This document shows, piece by piece, positions 37,588-47,205 of a stretch of DNA of 64,000 bases. Made by a program: the position numbers and the translations under genes. The DNA comes from Hypericibacter adhaerens (GTDB lineage: Bacteria > Pseudomonadota > Alphaproteobacteria > Dongiales > Dongiaceae). The DNA lies in NCBI RefSeq assembly GCF_008728835.1, contig NZ_CP042582.1:3003001-3067000 (forward strand). Reading direction: 5' to 3'. The notes beneath the pieces are model-generated. The model was not told the DNA's origin. It searched no databases and worked only from the letters and a program-made list of their open reading frames with translations. The first letter of the stretch is position 1, and the number at the start of each line of letters is the position of its first letter.

Positions 37588-38946
37588 TCAGACCCGCTCG
37601 TCCGCCGACGTCGTCTTCAAGGTGCCCAGCAACCCGCCCGGCCTGAACCAAAGCACCAGCACGAGCACGGTGAAGACGGCGATATCCTTCCAGGCGCCGC
37701 CCACCAGTGCGGAGGTGAAGGTCTCCGTGAGCGCGATCAGCATGCCGCCGACCACGGCGCCGGGCAGCGAGCCGATCCCGCCCAGCAGGGCCGCGGTCAG
37801 CGCCTTGAAGGCGATCAGCGTGCCCATGTGGAAATTGATCACCCCATACTGGGCACCGGCGAAGAGGCCCGCGGCCCCGGCCAGCGTGCCGCCGATCACG
37901 AAGGTGGCGGCGATGACACGATCGACATCGACGCCCAGCAGCCGGGCCATCGCCGGGTCCTGCGCGCAGGCCCGCTGCTGGCGGCCGAAACGGGTGCGCA
38001 TGCTGATCCACCAGAGCAGCGCCAGCATCGCCACGGTGGCGCCGGCGACCATGGCATGGCCCTCGTTGAGATAGAGGTCGAAACCATGGCCGGTAACGAG
38101 CGGCCAGCTCTGCAGCTCCTCGACCAGGAGATAGCGGGTCTTGGCGCCCTGGAGCAGCCGCACCGATTCCTTGAGCACGATCGAGAGGCCGATCGCCGCG
38201 ATCAGCGGCACGGTCGGGGGCGCGCCGCGCAAGGGCCGGAACACCATGCGGTCCATCGCCCAGCCATAGGCGGCCGAGACGACCAGGCCGCCGGCGAGAA
38301 TCAACAGCAGCACGCCCGTGCCGGTCTGGCCGAGGAGATAGAGCGCCGCCGCGTTGCTCAGCAGAATGAAATAGGCGCCCAGCATATAGACCTCGCCGAA
38401 GGCGAAGTTGATGGCGCGGGTGATGCCGTAGACCAGCGTGAATCCCAGCGCGATCAGCGCGTAGACGCAGCCCAGCGAGATCGCGTTGATGCCCTGCTGG
38501 AGGTAGTAGAGCGCCGTGGCCTGGGACGTGCGCGGCGCCTTCGGCGCGCCGTCGGGCGGAATCAGGTCCTCGAGATGCTCGAGCTTGAAGAGCTGCTGGA
38601 TCTCGTAGCGGCTCATCGTCCCGTAATGGCTGGTGTCGAGCTGCTGCAGCTGCCAGGCATCCTCCTCGCTATGGCGCGGCAGGAAATAGCAGACGATCCA
38701 GCCGTCCTTTTCCGCCCCGGACTCCGAATGCCACTCGATCCGGACGACGTTCACCTCGCCCAGCCCCTTGCCGTCGCTTTCGACGCTGATCGAGAGCGGC
38801 GAGCGGTCGAAGGCGCGCACCATGTCCTGGCAGTGGGAGATGGCCGTGCCCTCGGCCCGCGCCATGCCCGGCAGCGAAAGCGCCAGCAGCGGCCCGAGGA
38901 ACAGGAGAGCCCAGATCGTCCGGTACCCGATGCGTCGGGTGTTCAT
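37588..38946 (-). CDS. Second LivH-type permease with N-terminal exported domain
   Basis: A 452-residue permease. Residues about 1-31 form a signal peptide (LALSLPGMARA). Residues 32-140 form a soluble periplasmic domain with a Cys pair (SHCQDMVRAF and WIVCYFLPRH) and segments VVRIEWHSESGAEKDGW. From about 148 the LivH core begins (YYLQQGINAISLGCVYALIALGFTLVYGITRAINFAFGE), with FGRQQRACAQDPAMARLLGVD and the C-terminal FRPGGLLGTLKT. It is paralogous to the adjacent livH. It is upstream on the same strand, 371 bp apart, and divergent from the CGNR gene. The extra domain could add a substrate- or partner-sensing role (inference). Confidence 0.88.
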   Translation of the reverse strand: MNTRRIGYRTIWALLFLGPLLALSLPGMARAEGTAISHCQDMVRAFDRSPLSISVESDGKGLGEVNVVRIEWHSESGAEKDGWIVCYFLPRHSEEDAWQLQQLDTSHYGTMSRYEIQQLFKLEHLEDLIPPDGAPKAPRTSQATALYYLQQGINAISLGCVYALIALGFTLVYGITRAINFAFGEVYMLGAYFILLSNAAALYLLGQTGTGVLLLILAGGLVVSAAYGWAMDRMVFRPLRGAPPTVPLIAAIGLSIVLKESVRLLQGAKTRYLLVEELQSWPLVTGHGFDLYLNEGHAMVAGATVAMLALLWWISMRTRFGRQQRACAQDPAMARLLGVDVDRVIAATFVIGGTLAGAAGLFAGAQYGVINFHMGTLIAFKALTAALLGGIGSLPGAVVGGMLIALTETFTSALVGGAWKDIAVFTVLVLVLWFRPGGLLGTLKTTSADERV

Positions 38947-39002
38947 CGCCTGGCGCCCGCCCCTGCGCCCATCGAGGCTCGCCTTCGCGGCCTCTGTTAT
39001 GT

Positions 39003-39028
39003 TACCGTTTAAATCACGTTAGACGGTA
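39003..39028. promoter_or_regulatory. Inverted-repeat candidate operator
   Basis: Arms TACCGTTTAA (39003-39012) and TTAGACGGTA (39019-39028) match at 9 of 10 positions around a 6-nt spacer. It lies 11 bp before the CGNR gene start and 57 bp upstream of the divergent permease, the position expected for a shared or autoregulatory operator. Confidence 0.55.
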
Positions 39029-39038
39029 TCAACCTGTC

Positions 39039-39704
39039 ATGCAACGCCACCGGGAAGCCTTACCGAAAAGAGAGGATGAGCCGCCGAGCCGGGCCGGCAG
39101 CCTCGCCCTCATCGCCGGCGCACCCTGTCTCGATTTCGCCAACACCAGCAGCGGCCGCGGCAGTCCCCATCATCTCGAGCATCTGCGCAGCTACGAGCTG
39201 CTGCTGGTCTGGGGCGAGCATGCCGGGCTGCTGAGCGCGCCCCTCCACCGGACCCTGTCGGCGCGGGCCGAGGCCGAGCCGGCCGCCGCTGCGCGCGTGC
39301 TGCAGCGGGGGCTCGCGTTGCGCGAGGCCATCCATGGCATCGCCTCCGCCCTCGCCCATCATGAGCCGCTGCCGGCCGACGCGCTCGCCATCCTCAACCG
39401 GGAACTATCCCGGGCGATGGGCCAGGCAAGACTGCATGCGGCGGAATCCGGCTTCGCCTGGGACTGGTCGGAGAGCGAGCCGGCGCTCGATCGCCCGCTC
39501 TGGCCGATCGCGCGCTCCGCGGCCGAGCTCCTCGCGGGTGGCGGGCTCGACCGGGTCAAGCAATGCGGCGGCCAGCATTGCGGCTGGGTCTTCCTCGACC
39601 TCACCAAGAACGGACGCCGGCGCTGGTGCGAGATGGAGGTCTGCGGCTCGCGCGCCAAGGTCCGGCGCTATCGCGAGCGGCAACGCCAGGCCGGCGCTGC
39701 CTGA
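39039..39704 (+). CDS. CGNR zinc-finger / ABATE domain regulator
   Basis: A 221-residue protein with an N-terminal ABATE-type domain (LALIAGAPCLDFANTSSGRG, HLRSYELLLVWGEHAGLL) and a C-terminal CGNR-type treble-clef zinc finger: C176, C181, C197, C202, with WVFLDLTKNGRRRWCEM and CGSRAKVRRYRER (CGSR in place of CGNR). Members are predicted transcription regulators. It is divergent from the exported-domain LivH gene, with a candidate operator between, so it may control itself and the transporter (inference). Confidence 0.88.
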   Translation: MQRHREALPKREDEPPSRAGSLALIAGAPCLDFANTSSGRGSPHHLEHLRSYELLLVWGEHAGLLSAPLHRTLSARAEAEPAAAARVLQRGLALREAIHGIASALAHHEPLPADALAILNRELSRAMGQARLHAAESGFAWDWSESEPALDRPLWPIARSAAELLAGGGLDRVKQCGGQHCGWVFLDLTKNGRRRWCEMEVCGSRAKVRRYRERQRQAGAA

Positions 39705-39846
39705 AGCCGGTTATCGCTGCATAACCAACGGTTTCCACGGCGATGCGCGATCCCGCCCCTTTTCCCTTGCGGGCCGCATGGGCAGGGGCGCCAACTCATG
39801 CTAAGAGACCGGTTTCCAAGCCCTGAACCGTCGCAGGAGACCCGCG

Positions 39847-41067
39847 ATGACCGCCGCCGGCGCCACGCAGAAAGCCCATTCCTCCAAGTCGCATCGCCCC
39901 GAGTTCCAGTGGGAGGATCCGCTGCTGTTCGACGAGCAGCTGACGGAGGAGGAACGGCTGATCCGCGACACGGCGCGCGGCTATTGCCAGGAAAAGCTGA
40001 TGCCGCGCGTGCTCGAGGCCAACCGCAAGGAGCGGTTCGACCGCGAGATCATGAACGAGCTGGGCGAGCTGGGGCTGCTGGGCTCGACCATCGAGGGCTA
40101 TGGCTGCGCCGGCGTGAATTACGTGAGCTACGGCCTGATCGCGCGCGAGGTGGAGCGGGTCGATTCCGGCTACCGCTCGGCCATGAGCGTGCAGTCGAGC
40201 CTCGTCATGCACCCGATCCATGCCTACGGCACCGAGACGCAGCGCCAGAAATACCTGCCGCGCCTCGCCAAGGGCGAGCTGGTCGGCTGCTTCGGCCTGA
40301 CCGAGCCCGATGCCGGCTCCGATCCCGGCAGCATGCGCACCCGCGCCCGCAAGGTGGATGACGGCTACATCCTCAAGGGCGCCAAGATGTGGATCACCAA
40401 TTCGCCGATCGCCGACGTGATGGTGGTCTGGGCCAAGGACGACAGCGGCCAGATCCGCGGCTTCATCCTCGAGCGCGGCATGAAGGGCCTGACCACGCCC
40501 AAGATCGAGGGCAAGTTCTCGCTGCGGGCCTCGGTCACGGGCGAGATCGCGATGGCCGACGTGTTCGTGCCCGAGGAGAACCTGCTGCCCAACGTCTCGG
40601 GCCTCAAGGGCCCCTTCGGCTGCCTCAACAATGCGCGCTACGGGATCGGCTGGGGTGCCTTGGGTGCCGCCGAGTTCTGCTGGCAGGCCGCGCGCAACTA
40701 CACGCTCAACCGCCAGCAGTTCGGCCGGCCGCTCGCCGCCAACCAGCTCGTCCAGAAGAAGCTCGCCGACATGCAGACCGAGATCGCGCTGGGCCTGCAG
40801 GCCTGTCTGCGCGTCGGCCGGCTCAAGGACGAGGGCAAGGCGGCGCCCGAGATGATCTCGCTCATCAAGCGCAATTCCTGCGGCAAGGCGCTCGAGATCG
40901 CCCGCACCGCGCGCGACATGCATGGCGGCAACGGCATCTCGGACGAGTTCCACGTGATCCGTCATGTGATGAATCTCGAGGCGGTCAACACCTACGAGGG
41001 CACGCACGACGTCCATGCCCTCATCCTCGGCCGCGCCCAGACGGGGATCCAGGCGTTCAGCGCCTGA
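39847..41067 (+). CDS. gcdH: Glutaryl-CoA dehydrogenase (acyl-CoA dehydrogenase)
   Basis: FAD-dependent oxidation and decarboxylation of glutaryl-CoA to crotonyl-CoA in lysine/tryptophan breakdown. The 406-residue protein has the GcdH pattern [70 protein letters not shown], the Arg-containing [14 protein letters not shown] and the catalytic Glu384 in NTYEGTHD. It is 29 bp upstream of the cysteine hydrolase gene. Confidence 0.92.
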   Translation: MTAAGATQKAHSSKSHRPEFQWEDPLLFDEQLTEEERLIRDTARGYCQEKLMPRVLEANRKERFDREIMNELGELGLLGSTIEGYGCAGVNYVSYGLIAREVERVDSGYRSAMSVQSSLVMHPIHAYGTETQRQKYLPRLAKGELVGCFGLTEPDAGSDPGSMRTRARKVDDGYILKGAKMWITNSPIADVMVVWAKDDSGQIRGFILERGMKGLTTPKIEGKFSLRASVTGEIAMADVFVPEENLLPNVSGLKGPFGCLNNARYGIGWGALGAAEFCWQAARNYTLNRQQFGRPLAANQLVQKKLADMQTEIALGLQACLRVGRLKDEGKAAPEMISLIKRNSCGKALEIARTARDMHGGNGISDEFHVIRHVMNLEAVNTYEGTHDVHALILGRAQTGIQAFSA

Positions 41068-41096
41068 GAGAGGCTACGCTACCGAGGGAGGTCGGC

Positions 41097-41630
41097 ATGA
41101 CGACGGCACTCGTGGTCATCGATGTCCAGAACGGCATGTTCGAGAGCGATCCACCGCCCTATCGCGGCGACGTGGTGCTGTCGCGGATCGCGGGGCTGCT
41201 CGACCGTGCCCGTGCCGCGGGCACGCCGGTCTTCCATGTCCAGCATGACGGCGGCCCCGGCGATCCGCTCGCCAAGGGCACGCCGGGTTTCGACCATCAC
41301 CCGATGGTGGCGCCCCGGGGCGGGGAGCCGGTCATCGAGAAGCGCCGCGTCAACGCCTTCCAGGACACCGACTTCCATGCCCGGCTGCAGCAGGCCGGCA
41401 TCGACCGGCTGATCATCGCCGGGCTGCAGACGGAATATTGCGTCGACACCGCCTGCCGCGTCGCGGTGGGGCTGGGCTACAAGGTCGCCCTGGTCGCCGA
41501 TGCCCATTCCACCTTCGACAGCACCGAGCTCCCGGCCGAGCGCATTGTCGCACACCACAACAACACGCTCGGCGGCGGGTTCGTCGAGCTGGTGACGAGC
41601 GACAAGGTGGCATTCCAAGCAGCGCGCTAG
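41097..41630 (+). CDS. Isochorismatase-family cysteine hydrolase
   Basis: A 177-residue cysteine hydrolase of the isochorismatase/nicotinamidase fold. The triad is D9 (LVVIDVQN), K82 (VIEKRRVNAF) and C115 (QTEYCVDTAC). The cis-peptide region GLQTEYCV is standard. The ATG follows GGGAGG. The substrate is not clear; members act on amides such as nicotinamide or ureidoacrylate. It is directly downstream of gcdH, but a metabolic link is not evident. Confidence 0.87.
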   Translation: MTTALVVIDVQNGMFESDPPPYRGDVVLSRIAGLLDRARAAGTPVFHVQHDGGPGDPLAKGTPGFDHHPMVAPRGGEPVIEKRRVNAFQDTDFHARLQQAGIDRLIIAGLQTEYCVDTACRVAVGLGYKVALVADAHSTFDSTELPAERIVAHHNNTLGGGFVELVTSDKVAFQAAR

Positions 41631-41824
41631 CGGCTTCGATTTGGCCGGGTTTTTCAGCGCGCGGTTGCCGGCCCGCCGGGACCCGAGCCAGGCCATAAGC
41701 GCGGCTAAAGCCTCCGCTCAGTTTTCATCGTTTGTCTGCGCCGCCGCCGGGATTTCATGCTCGGCCCCATGAACAACCCCCGATGGTGGCGGCCGCCGGC
41801 CGCTCGTCGGGCCGGGAACCGGTC

Positions 41825-42883
41825 ATGGGCATTATCCCGCCAAAACAGACGCTGCCGACGCTCGACCTCGCCCGGCTCGATGCCGGGCCGTCGGAGCGAC
41901 AGGCCTTCCTCGAGGAGCTGCGCGAGACCGCCCGCGAGCTCGGCTTCTTCTACCTGACCGGGCACGGCATTTCGCCCAGCCTGATCAATGAGGTGCTGAC
42001 GCTCTCGCGGCGTTTCTTCGATCTGCCGGAAGCGGACAAGCTGTCGATCGAGATGGTCAACTCGCCGCATTTCCGCGGCTATAACCGCGCCGGGCTCGAG
42101 CACACGCGCGGGCTGCCGGACTGGCGCGAGCAGATCGATATCGGCGCCGAGCGCGAAGCCCTCCCCTTCGATCGCTCGGCGCCGCCCTGGACCCGGCTCC
42201 AGGGCCCCAACCAGTGGCCCGCGGCCCTGCCCGGGCTCAAGGCGCCGTTGCTGCGCTACCAGGCGGAAGCGACGGCGCTCGGAATCCGGGTGACGCGCGC
42301 CTTCGCGGCCTCGCTCGGCCAGCCCGACGACGTGTTCGAGCCGATCTATACGCCGGCACCCAACCAGCTCCTGAAGATCATCCGCTATCCCGGCCGCGCG
42401 GAAGGCGAAGGCGACCAGGGGGTCGGCGCCCACAAGGACAGCGGCTTCGTCACGGTACTGCTGCAGGACACCGAGCCGGGGCTGCAGGTCGAGACCGGGC
42501 AGGGCTGGATCGACGCGCCGCCCGTACCGGGAACTTTCATCATCAATGTCGGCGAGCTCCTGGAGATGGCGACCGGCGGCTATCTGCGCGCCAACCAGCA
42601 TCGCGTCGTCTCGCCCCCGGCGGGCAAGGACCGTCTCTCGGTCGCCTTCTTCCTCGGCGCCCGGATGGATTCGACCGTGCCCCTCCTGACCCTGCCGCCC
42701 GAGCTCGCCGCCCGGGCGCGCGGCCTGACCCAGGACCCGCTCAATCCGCTCTTCCAGGAAGTGGCGAAGAACTTCCTCAAGAGCCGGCTGCGCTCCCATC
42801 CCGATGTGGCGCGGCGCCATCACTGGGACCTGCTCGATCCCAAGGACCGGCAGGGCGACCTGCCCAAAGCTTCCGCCTACTGA
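41825..42883 (+). CDS. Isopenicillin N synthase-family 2-oxoglutarate/Fe(II) oxygenase
   Basis: A 352-residue non-haem iron oxygenase. N-terminal DIOX_N region: LPTLDLARLD, ARELGFFYLTGHGIS, FFDLPEADKLSIEM. The jelly-roll core has iron ligands H203 and D205 (GAHKDSGFVTVLLQD) and H259 (NQHRVVSP), and the 2-oxoglutarate-binding R270-x-S272. The start is uncertain; the frame is open to 41732, but the ATG at 41825 places LPTLDLARL at the usual distance. It lies 43 bp upstream of an O-acetylhomoserine sulfhydrylase and an ABC transporter, suggesting oxidation of a sulfur compound (inference). Confidence 0.85.
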   Translation: MGIIPPKQTLPTLDLARLDAGPSERQAFLEELRETARELGFFYLTGHGISPSLINEVLTLSRRFFDLPEADKLSIEMVNSPHFRGYNRAGLEHTRGLPDWREQIDIGAEREALPFDRSAPPWTRLQGPNQWPAALPGLKAPLLRYQAEATALGIRVTRAFAASLGQPDDVFEPIYTPAPNQLLKIIRYPGRAEGEGDQGVGAHKDSGFVTVLLQDTEPGLQVETGQGWIDAPPVPGTFIINVGELLEMATGGYLRANQHRVVSPPAGKDRLSVAFFLGARMDSTVPLLTLPPELAARARGLTQDPLNPLFQEVAKNFLKSRLRSHPDVARRHHWDLLDPKDRQGDLPKASAY

Positions 42884-42926
42884 ACCGCCCACCGCCCTTC
42901 CCGGCTTGGCAACAGGAGATGCCGTC

Positions 42927-44264
42927 ATGACCACCGATTCCCGGAACTTCGAGACCCTGGCGCTCCATGGCGGCACCTATCGGGCCGATCCCGTCTCCGG
43001 CGCCGTCGCGGTGCCGCTCTACCAGACGACCTCCTACCAGTTCCAGAACACCGACCACGCCTCGCGCCTGTTCGCGCTCGAGGAGCTCGGGAACATCTAC
43101 ACCCGCGTCCAGAACCCGACCCAGGACGCCTTCGAGCAGCGCATCGCCGCGATCGAGGGCGGTGCCGCGGCGCTCGCCGTCGCCTCCGGCCAGGCGGCCT
43201 CGGCCTATGCGGTGCTGAACCTCGCCCAGGCCGGCGACAATATCGTCGTCTCGACCGACCTCTATGGCGGCACGGTCACGCTCTTCTCGCAGACGCTGAG
43301 GCAATTCGGGATCGAGGCCCGCTTCGTCGACCCGTCGGACCCGGAGAATTTCCGCCGCGCGACCGACGCCAAGACCCGCGCCTATTACGCCGAGACGCTG
43401 CCCAATCCCAAGCTGCATGTGCTGGCGATCAAGGAAGTCGCCGATATCGGGCGTTCGCTGGGCGTGCCGCTGATCGTCGATAACACCGCGGCGCCGCTGA
43501 TTGCGCGGCCGTTCGAGCATGGCGCCGCCGTGGTGGTGCATTCCAGCACGAAATATATCGGCGGCCACGGCACCTCGATCGGCGGCGTGCTGATCGACGG
43601 CGGCAATTTCCCGTGGGAACAGCATGCCGAGCGCTTCCCGCTGCTGACCCAGCCCGATCCCGCCTACCACGGCGCGATCTGGACCGAGGCCGCCAAGCCG
43701 CTGGGGCCGATCGCTTTCCTGCTGCGTGTGCGGGTGAAGCTCCTGCGCGATCTCGGCGCGGCGGTCTCGCCCTTCAACGCCTGGCAATTCATCCAGGGGC
43801 TGGAGACGCTGCCCTTGCGCGTGCAGCGGCACAACGAGAACGCGGTCAAGGTCGCCAACTTCCTGACCAATCACGAGCAGGTCGAGAACGTGATCTTCCC
43901 GGGCCTCCAGAGCGGCAGGCTGCGCGAGCGCGCGGACAAATATCTCAAGGGCGGCTATGGCGGACTGGTGGGCTTCGAGCTCCGCGGCGGCGTCGAGGCC
44001 GGCCGGCGCTTCATCGATGCGCTCAAGCTTCTCTATCACGTCGCCAATATCGGCGACGCGCGGTCGCTGGCGATCCATCCGGCCTCGACCACCCACCAGC
44101 AGCTCTCGCCCGAGGAGCAGCTCGCGGCCGGGGTCACGCCCGGTTATGTGCGGCTCTCGGTCGGCATCGAGCATGTGGACGACATCATCGCCGACATCCG
44201 CCAGGCCCTCGACGCGGCGGGCCGCGCCGCCGGTACCGGCCCGGTGGCGAAGGCGGCGGAATAA
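42927..44264 (+). CDS. metY: O-acetylhomoserine aminocarboxypropyltransferase (sulfhydrylase)
   Basis: PLP enzyme making homocysteine (or a thioether) from O-acetylhomoserine and sulfide or a thiol. The 445 residues are normal for MetY rather than the shorter MetB/MetC. Features: FETLALHGGTYRADPVSGAV, PLYQTTSYQF, YTRVQNPTQDAFEQRIAAIEGG, the PLP lysine K209 in HSSTKYIGGHG, and ASTTHQQLSPEEQLAAGV near the end. SD AGGAG 8 nt before the ATG. Placed between an oxygenase and a sulfonate/NitT-type transporter. Confidence 0.92.
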   Translation: MTTDSRNFETLALHGGTYRADPVSGAVAVPLYQTTSYQFQNTDHASRLFALEELGNIYTRVQNPTQDAFEQRIAAIEGGAAALAVASGQAASAYAVLNLAQAGDNIVVSTDLYGGTVTLFSQTLRQFGIEARFVDPSDPENFRRATDAKTRAYYAETLPNPKLHVLAIKEVADIGRSLGVPLIVDNTAAPLIARPFEHGAAVVVHSSTKYIGGHGTSIGGVLIDGGNFPWEQHAERFPLLTQPDPAYHGAIWTEAAKPLGPIAFLLRVRVKLLRDLGAAVSPFNAWQFIQGLETLPLRVQRHNENAVKVANFLTNHEQVENVIFPGLQSGRLRERADKYLKGGYGGLVGFELRGGVEAGRRFIDALKLLYHVANIGDARSLAIHPASTTHQQLSPEEQLAAGVTPGYVRLSVGIEHVDDIIADIRQALDAAGRAAGTGPVAKAAE

Positions 44265-44317
44265 GGATCCAGCCAACAAGGGCGCGCGGTCCCCGCGCGC
44301 CAGCAAGGGAGGAAGAG

Positions 44318-45349
44318 ATGACCGAGGCGACGAACAAACGGGCTTCCGATGTCTCGCGGCGGCGGCTGCTGCAATATGCGGGGGCGACGGGTGCCGCCGC
44401 GTCGCTCGCCTTCGCCGGGCGCGGCCTCCTGGACTCGGCCGATGCGGAGGAGCCGACCAAGCTCAAGGTCGCCTGGGCGCAGGGCGCCGCCTGCCACTCG
44501 CCCCTCGCCTTCGCCCAGTCCAAGGGCATCTTCGCCAAGCACGGGCTCGATGTGGAGCTGATCAATTTCAGCGGCTCGACCCAGCAGCTCCTCGAATCCA
44601 TCGCCACCGGCAAGGCCGATGCCGGAATCGGACTGCTGCTCTCCTGGCTCAAGCCGCTGGAGCAGGGCTTCGACGTCAAGCTCATCGCCGGCACCCATAG
44701 CGGCTGCATGCGCCTGCTGGCCGCCCCCGACGCCGGCATCGCCAAGGTCGAGGACCTCAAGGGCAAGATCGTGGCGGTCTCCGACCTCGCGAGCCCGGCG
44801 CGCGACGCCTTCGTCGTGACGCTCGCCAAGGCCGGCATCGACCCCGACAAGGAGGTCGAGTGGAAGGTGTTCCCGGCCGATCTCCTCGGCACCGCCGTCG
44901 AGAAGGGCGAAGCCCAGGCGGTGGCCCATCTCGATCCGGAGACCTACCGCTTCAAGAAGCAGAACCACCTGATCGAGATCGCGAACACGCAGTCGGGCGT
45001 CTATGCCGACCGCACCTGCTGCGTGGTCGGTGCCGGCGGCCCGCTGCTCAAGAACGATCTGCCGGCGGTGCGCAAGCTGGTCGAGGCCGTGCTGGAGGTC
45101 CATGAATACACGGCCGCGCATCCCCGCGAGATCGCGCAGAACTATTACGACGAGTTCAAGCCCTCGGTCTCCGTGGACGACCTGACCGAGATGCTGAGCG
45201 CGCTACCCTATCACCATCATCCGGCCGGGGCGCCTTTGACCGCCGAGATCAAGCTCGCGGTCGACGACCTGAAGCTGGTCAAGGTGTTCAAGCCTTCGCT
45301 CGACTCCGCGGCCTTCGCTTCGGACATCACCTTCAACGTCCTGGCCTGA
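44318..45349 (+). CDS. NitT/TauT-family ABC transporter substrate-binding protein
   Basis: A 343-residue periplasmic protein with a twin-arginine signal (SRRRLLQYAGATGAAASLAF), so probably exported folded by Tat. The mature part has the SsuA/TauA-like fold: LKVAWAQGAACHSPLAFAQSKGIFAKHGLDVELINF, STQQLLESIATGKADAGIG, then LKGKIVAVSDLASPARDAF. Ligand may be a sulfonate, sulfate ester or related anion given metY next door, but the family also takes nitrate, pyrimidine precursors and others. The SD GGGAGGAAG is strong. The permease gene follows 12 bp later. Confidence 0.87.
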   Translation: MTEATNKRASDVSRRRLLQYAGATGAAASLAFAGRGLLDSADAEEPTKLKVAWAQGAACHSPLAFAQSKGIFAKHGLDVELINFSGSTQQLLESIATGKADAGIGLLLSWLKPLEQGFDVKLIAGTHSGCMRLLAAPDAGIAKVEDLKGKIVAVSDLASPARDAFVVTLAKAGIDPDKEVEWKVFPADLLGTAVEKGEAQAVAHLDPETYRFKKQNHLIEIANTQSGVYADRTCCVVGAGGPLLKNDLPAVRKLVEAVLEVHEYTAAHPREIAQNYYDEFKPSVSVDDLTEMLSALPYHHHPAGAPLTAEIKLAVDDLKLVKVFKPSLDSAAFASDITFNVLA

Positions 45350-45361
45350 TCCGCTCCCGCG

Positions 45362-46384
45362 ATGAGCGAGGCCACCGCGGACAAGCCCTGGGGCGGCGCA
45401 TCGACACTCAATGCGGCGTCCCGGGCATCCGCGCGGCAAGGAGGCACCTGGTGGCTGGGCGCTGTCGCCGGGCTGGCCTGGCTGCTGGCGGCGGCCGTCA
45501 CGGTCGCCTGGCCGGATCTCCATGACTGGGAGAGCACGCATCAGGTTGCGATCGCCGAGACCGCGGTCGGCGCTTGGCTCCTGCTGCTCGGCGCGCTCTC
45601 GCCCTGGCTCCCGCTTCCAGGCCGGCGGCTGCGCTATTGGGGGCCCTGGCTCCTGGCGCTGGGGCTGGGCTTCGCACTCTGGCAGGTCGCGACCGCCAAG
45701 TTCGGCTGGCTGCCCCGGCCCTTCTTCGCGCCGCCCCAGGGCATCGTCGATGTCTTCATCGAGGATTGGCCGCGCCTGCTCGAATGCGTCTGGCGCTCGC
45801 TGTTCCTCTGGGGCACGGGCTACTTCTTCGGCGTGACCCTCGGCTTCCTGCTCGGCACCGCCATCGGCTGGTCGCGCCTCGCCGCCTACTGGATCCAGCC
45901 GGTGCTGAAGCTGATCGGGCCGGTGCCGGCCAATGCCTGGATCCCGATCGTCTTCTTCGTCTTCCCGACCACTTTCAGCGGCAGCGTGTTCCTGATCGCG
46001 CTGGCCTCGGGCATCCCGGTCACGATCCTCACCTGGTCGGGCATCGCCTCGGTCGGCAATGCCTATTACGACGTGGCCCGCACGCTGGGCGCCAGCAACC
46101 GGTTCCTGATCCTCAAGGTCGCGGTGCCGGCGGCGATGCCGCATGTCTTCGTCGGGCTGTTCATGGGGCTCTACAGCTCCTTCGCCGTGCTGGTGGTGGC
46201 CGAGCTCCTGGGCGTGAAGGCGGGGCTCGGCTGGTATATCCAATGGGCCACCGGCTGGGCCGCCTACGCCAATGTCCATGCGACGCTGATCATCATGGCG
46301 CTGCTCTGCTCCGGCCTGGTGAAGCTGCTGTTCCTGGTCCGCGACCGGACCCTCTCCTGGCAGCGCGGGGTGGTGCGGTGGTAG
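45362..46384 (+). CDS. NitT/TauT-family ABC transporter permease
   Basis: A 340-residue inner-membrane permease. Two N-terminal helices (about 30-50 and 65-85) precede the usual six-helix core. The core holds FFAPPQGIVDVFIEDW, SLFLWGTGYFFGVTLGFLLGT and the EAA-like loop YYDVARTLGASNRFLILKVAVPAAMPHVFVGL. The first-half extension is longer than in SsuC. The stop overlaps the ATPase start. Confidence 0.9.
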   Translation: MSEATADKPWGGASTLNAASRASARQGGTWWLGAVAGLAWLLAAAVTVAWPDLHDWESTHQVAIAETAVGAWLLLLGALSPWLPLPGRRLRYWGPWLLALGLGFALWQVATAKFGWLPRPFFAPPQGIVDVFIEDWPRLLECVWRSLFLWGTGYFFGVTLGFLLGTAIGWSRLAAYWIQPVLKLIGPVPANAWIPIVFFVFPTTFSGSVFLIALASGIPVTILTWSGIASVGNAYYDVARTLGASNRFLILKVAVPAAMPHVFVGLFMGLYSSFAVLVVAELLGVKAGLGWYIQWATGWAAYANVHATLIIMALLCSGLVKLLFLVRDRTLSWQRGVVRW

Positions 46385-47205
46385 CGGCCGGCCGAGCGAT
46401 ATTGGCCGGCAATCCCGGCCAGGCGATCTCGCTGCGAGAGGTCTCGCATGGCTATGACCTCGACCGGGGCCATGTCGCCGTGCTCGACCGCCTCACGCTC
46501 GAGGTGAAGCCGGGCGAGTTCGTCGCGATCCTCGGCGCCTCGGGTTGCGGGAAATCGACGCTGCTGCGGCTGATCGCGGGGCTGGAACGGCCGCGCGCCG
46601 GCCAGATCCTCGTCGATGGCGAGCCGGTGGCCAAGCCGGACCCGTCGCGGATCCTGGTGTTCCAGGACCCCACGCTCTATCCCTGGCGCTCGGTCCGCAA
46701 GAATGTCGCGCTGGGTCTCGAGGCCCGCCGTCTGCTGCCGGCGCAGTGGCAGCGCGTCGACGACACGATCTCGCTGGTGCGGCTCGAGGCCTTCGCATCG
46801 GCCTATCCCCATCAGCTCTCGGGCGGCATGGCCCAGCGCGCGGCCCTGGCCCGCGCGCTCGTCAACGACCCACGGGTCCTGCTGCTCGACGAGCCCCTGG
46901 GCAAGCTCGACGCGCTGACGCGCATGACCATGCAGGGCGAGATCGAGGCGCTCTGGCAGCGCGCCGGCTTCACCGCCCTCCTCGTCACGCACGACATCGA
47001 GGAAGCCCTGCTGCTCGCCTCTCGGATCATCCTGCTGAGCGACCGGCCGGCGCATATCGTACGGAAGGTGGCGATCGACCGTCCCTACCCGAGGCGGCGC
47101 GACGATCCCTCGTTGAGCGCGCTGCGGCAGGAAATCCTCGCCACGCTCGGCGTCGGCGCCGTCGCGCAGGACGCCGGCATCATCGGCAAGGCGGAGGGAT
47201 CATGA
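46378..47205 (+). CDS. NitT/TauT-family ABC transporter ATP-binding protein
   Basis: A 275-residue ATPase. Walker A GASGCGKS, Q-loop VFQDPTLYPWRSVRKNV, signature LSGGMAQRAALARAL, Walker B VLLLDEPLGKLDALT, and switch LLVTHDIEEALLLASRI, all typical of SsuB/TauB. No ATG is available near the N-terminus; GTG at 46378, overlapping the permease stop, is the likely start. Its stop overlaps the next gene's ATG (ATGA). Confidence 0.9.
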   Translation: MVAAGRAILAGNPGQAISLREVSHGYDLDRGHVAVLDRLTLEVKPGEFVAILGASGCGKSTLLRLIAGLERPRAGQILVDGEPVAKPDPSRILVFQDPTLYPWRSVRKNVALGLEARRLLPAQWQRVDDTISLVRLEAFASAYPHQLSGGMAQRAALARALVNDPRVLLLDEPLGKLDALTRMTMQGEIEALWQRAGFTALLVTHDIEEALLLASRIILLSDRPAHIVRKVAIDRPYPRRRDDPSLSALRQEILATLGVGAVAQDAGIIGKAEGS

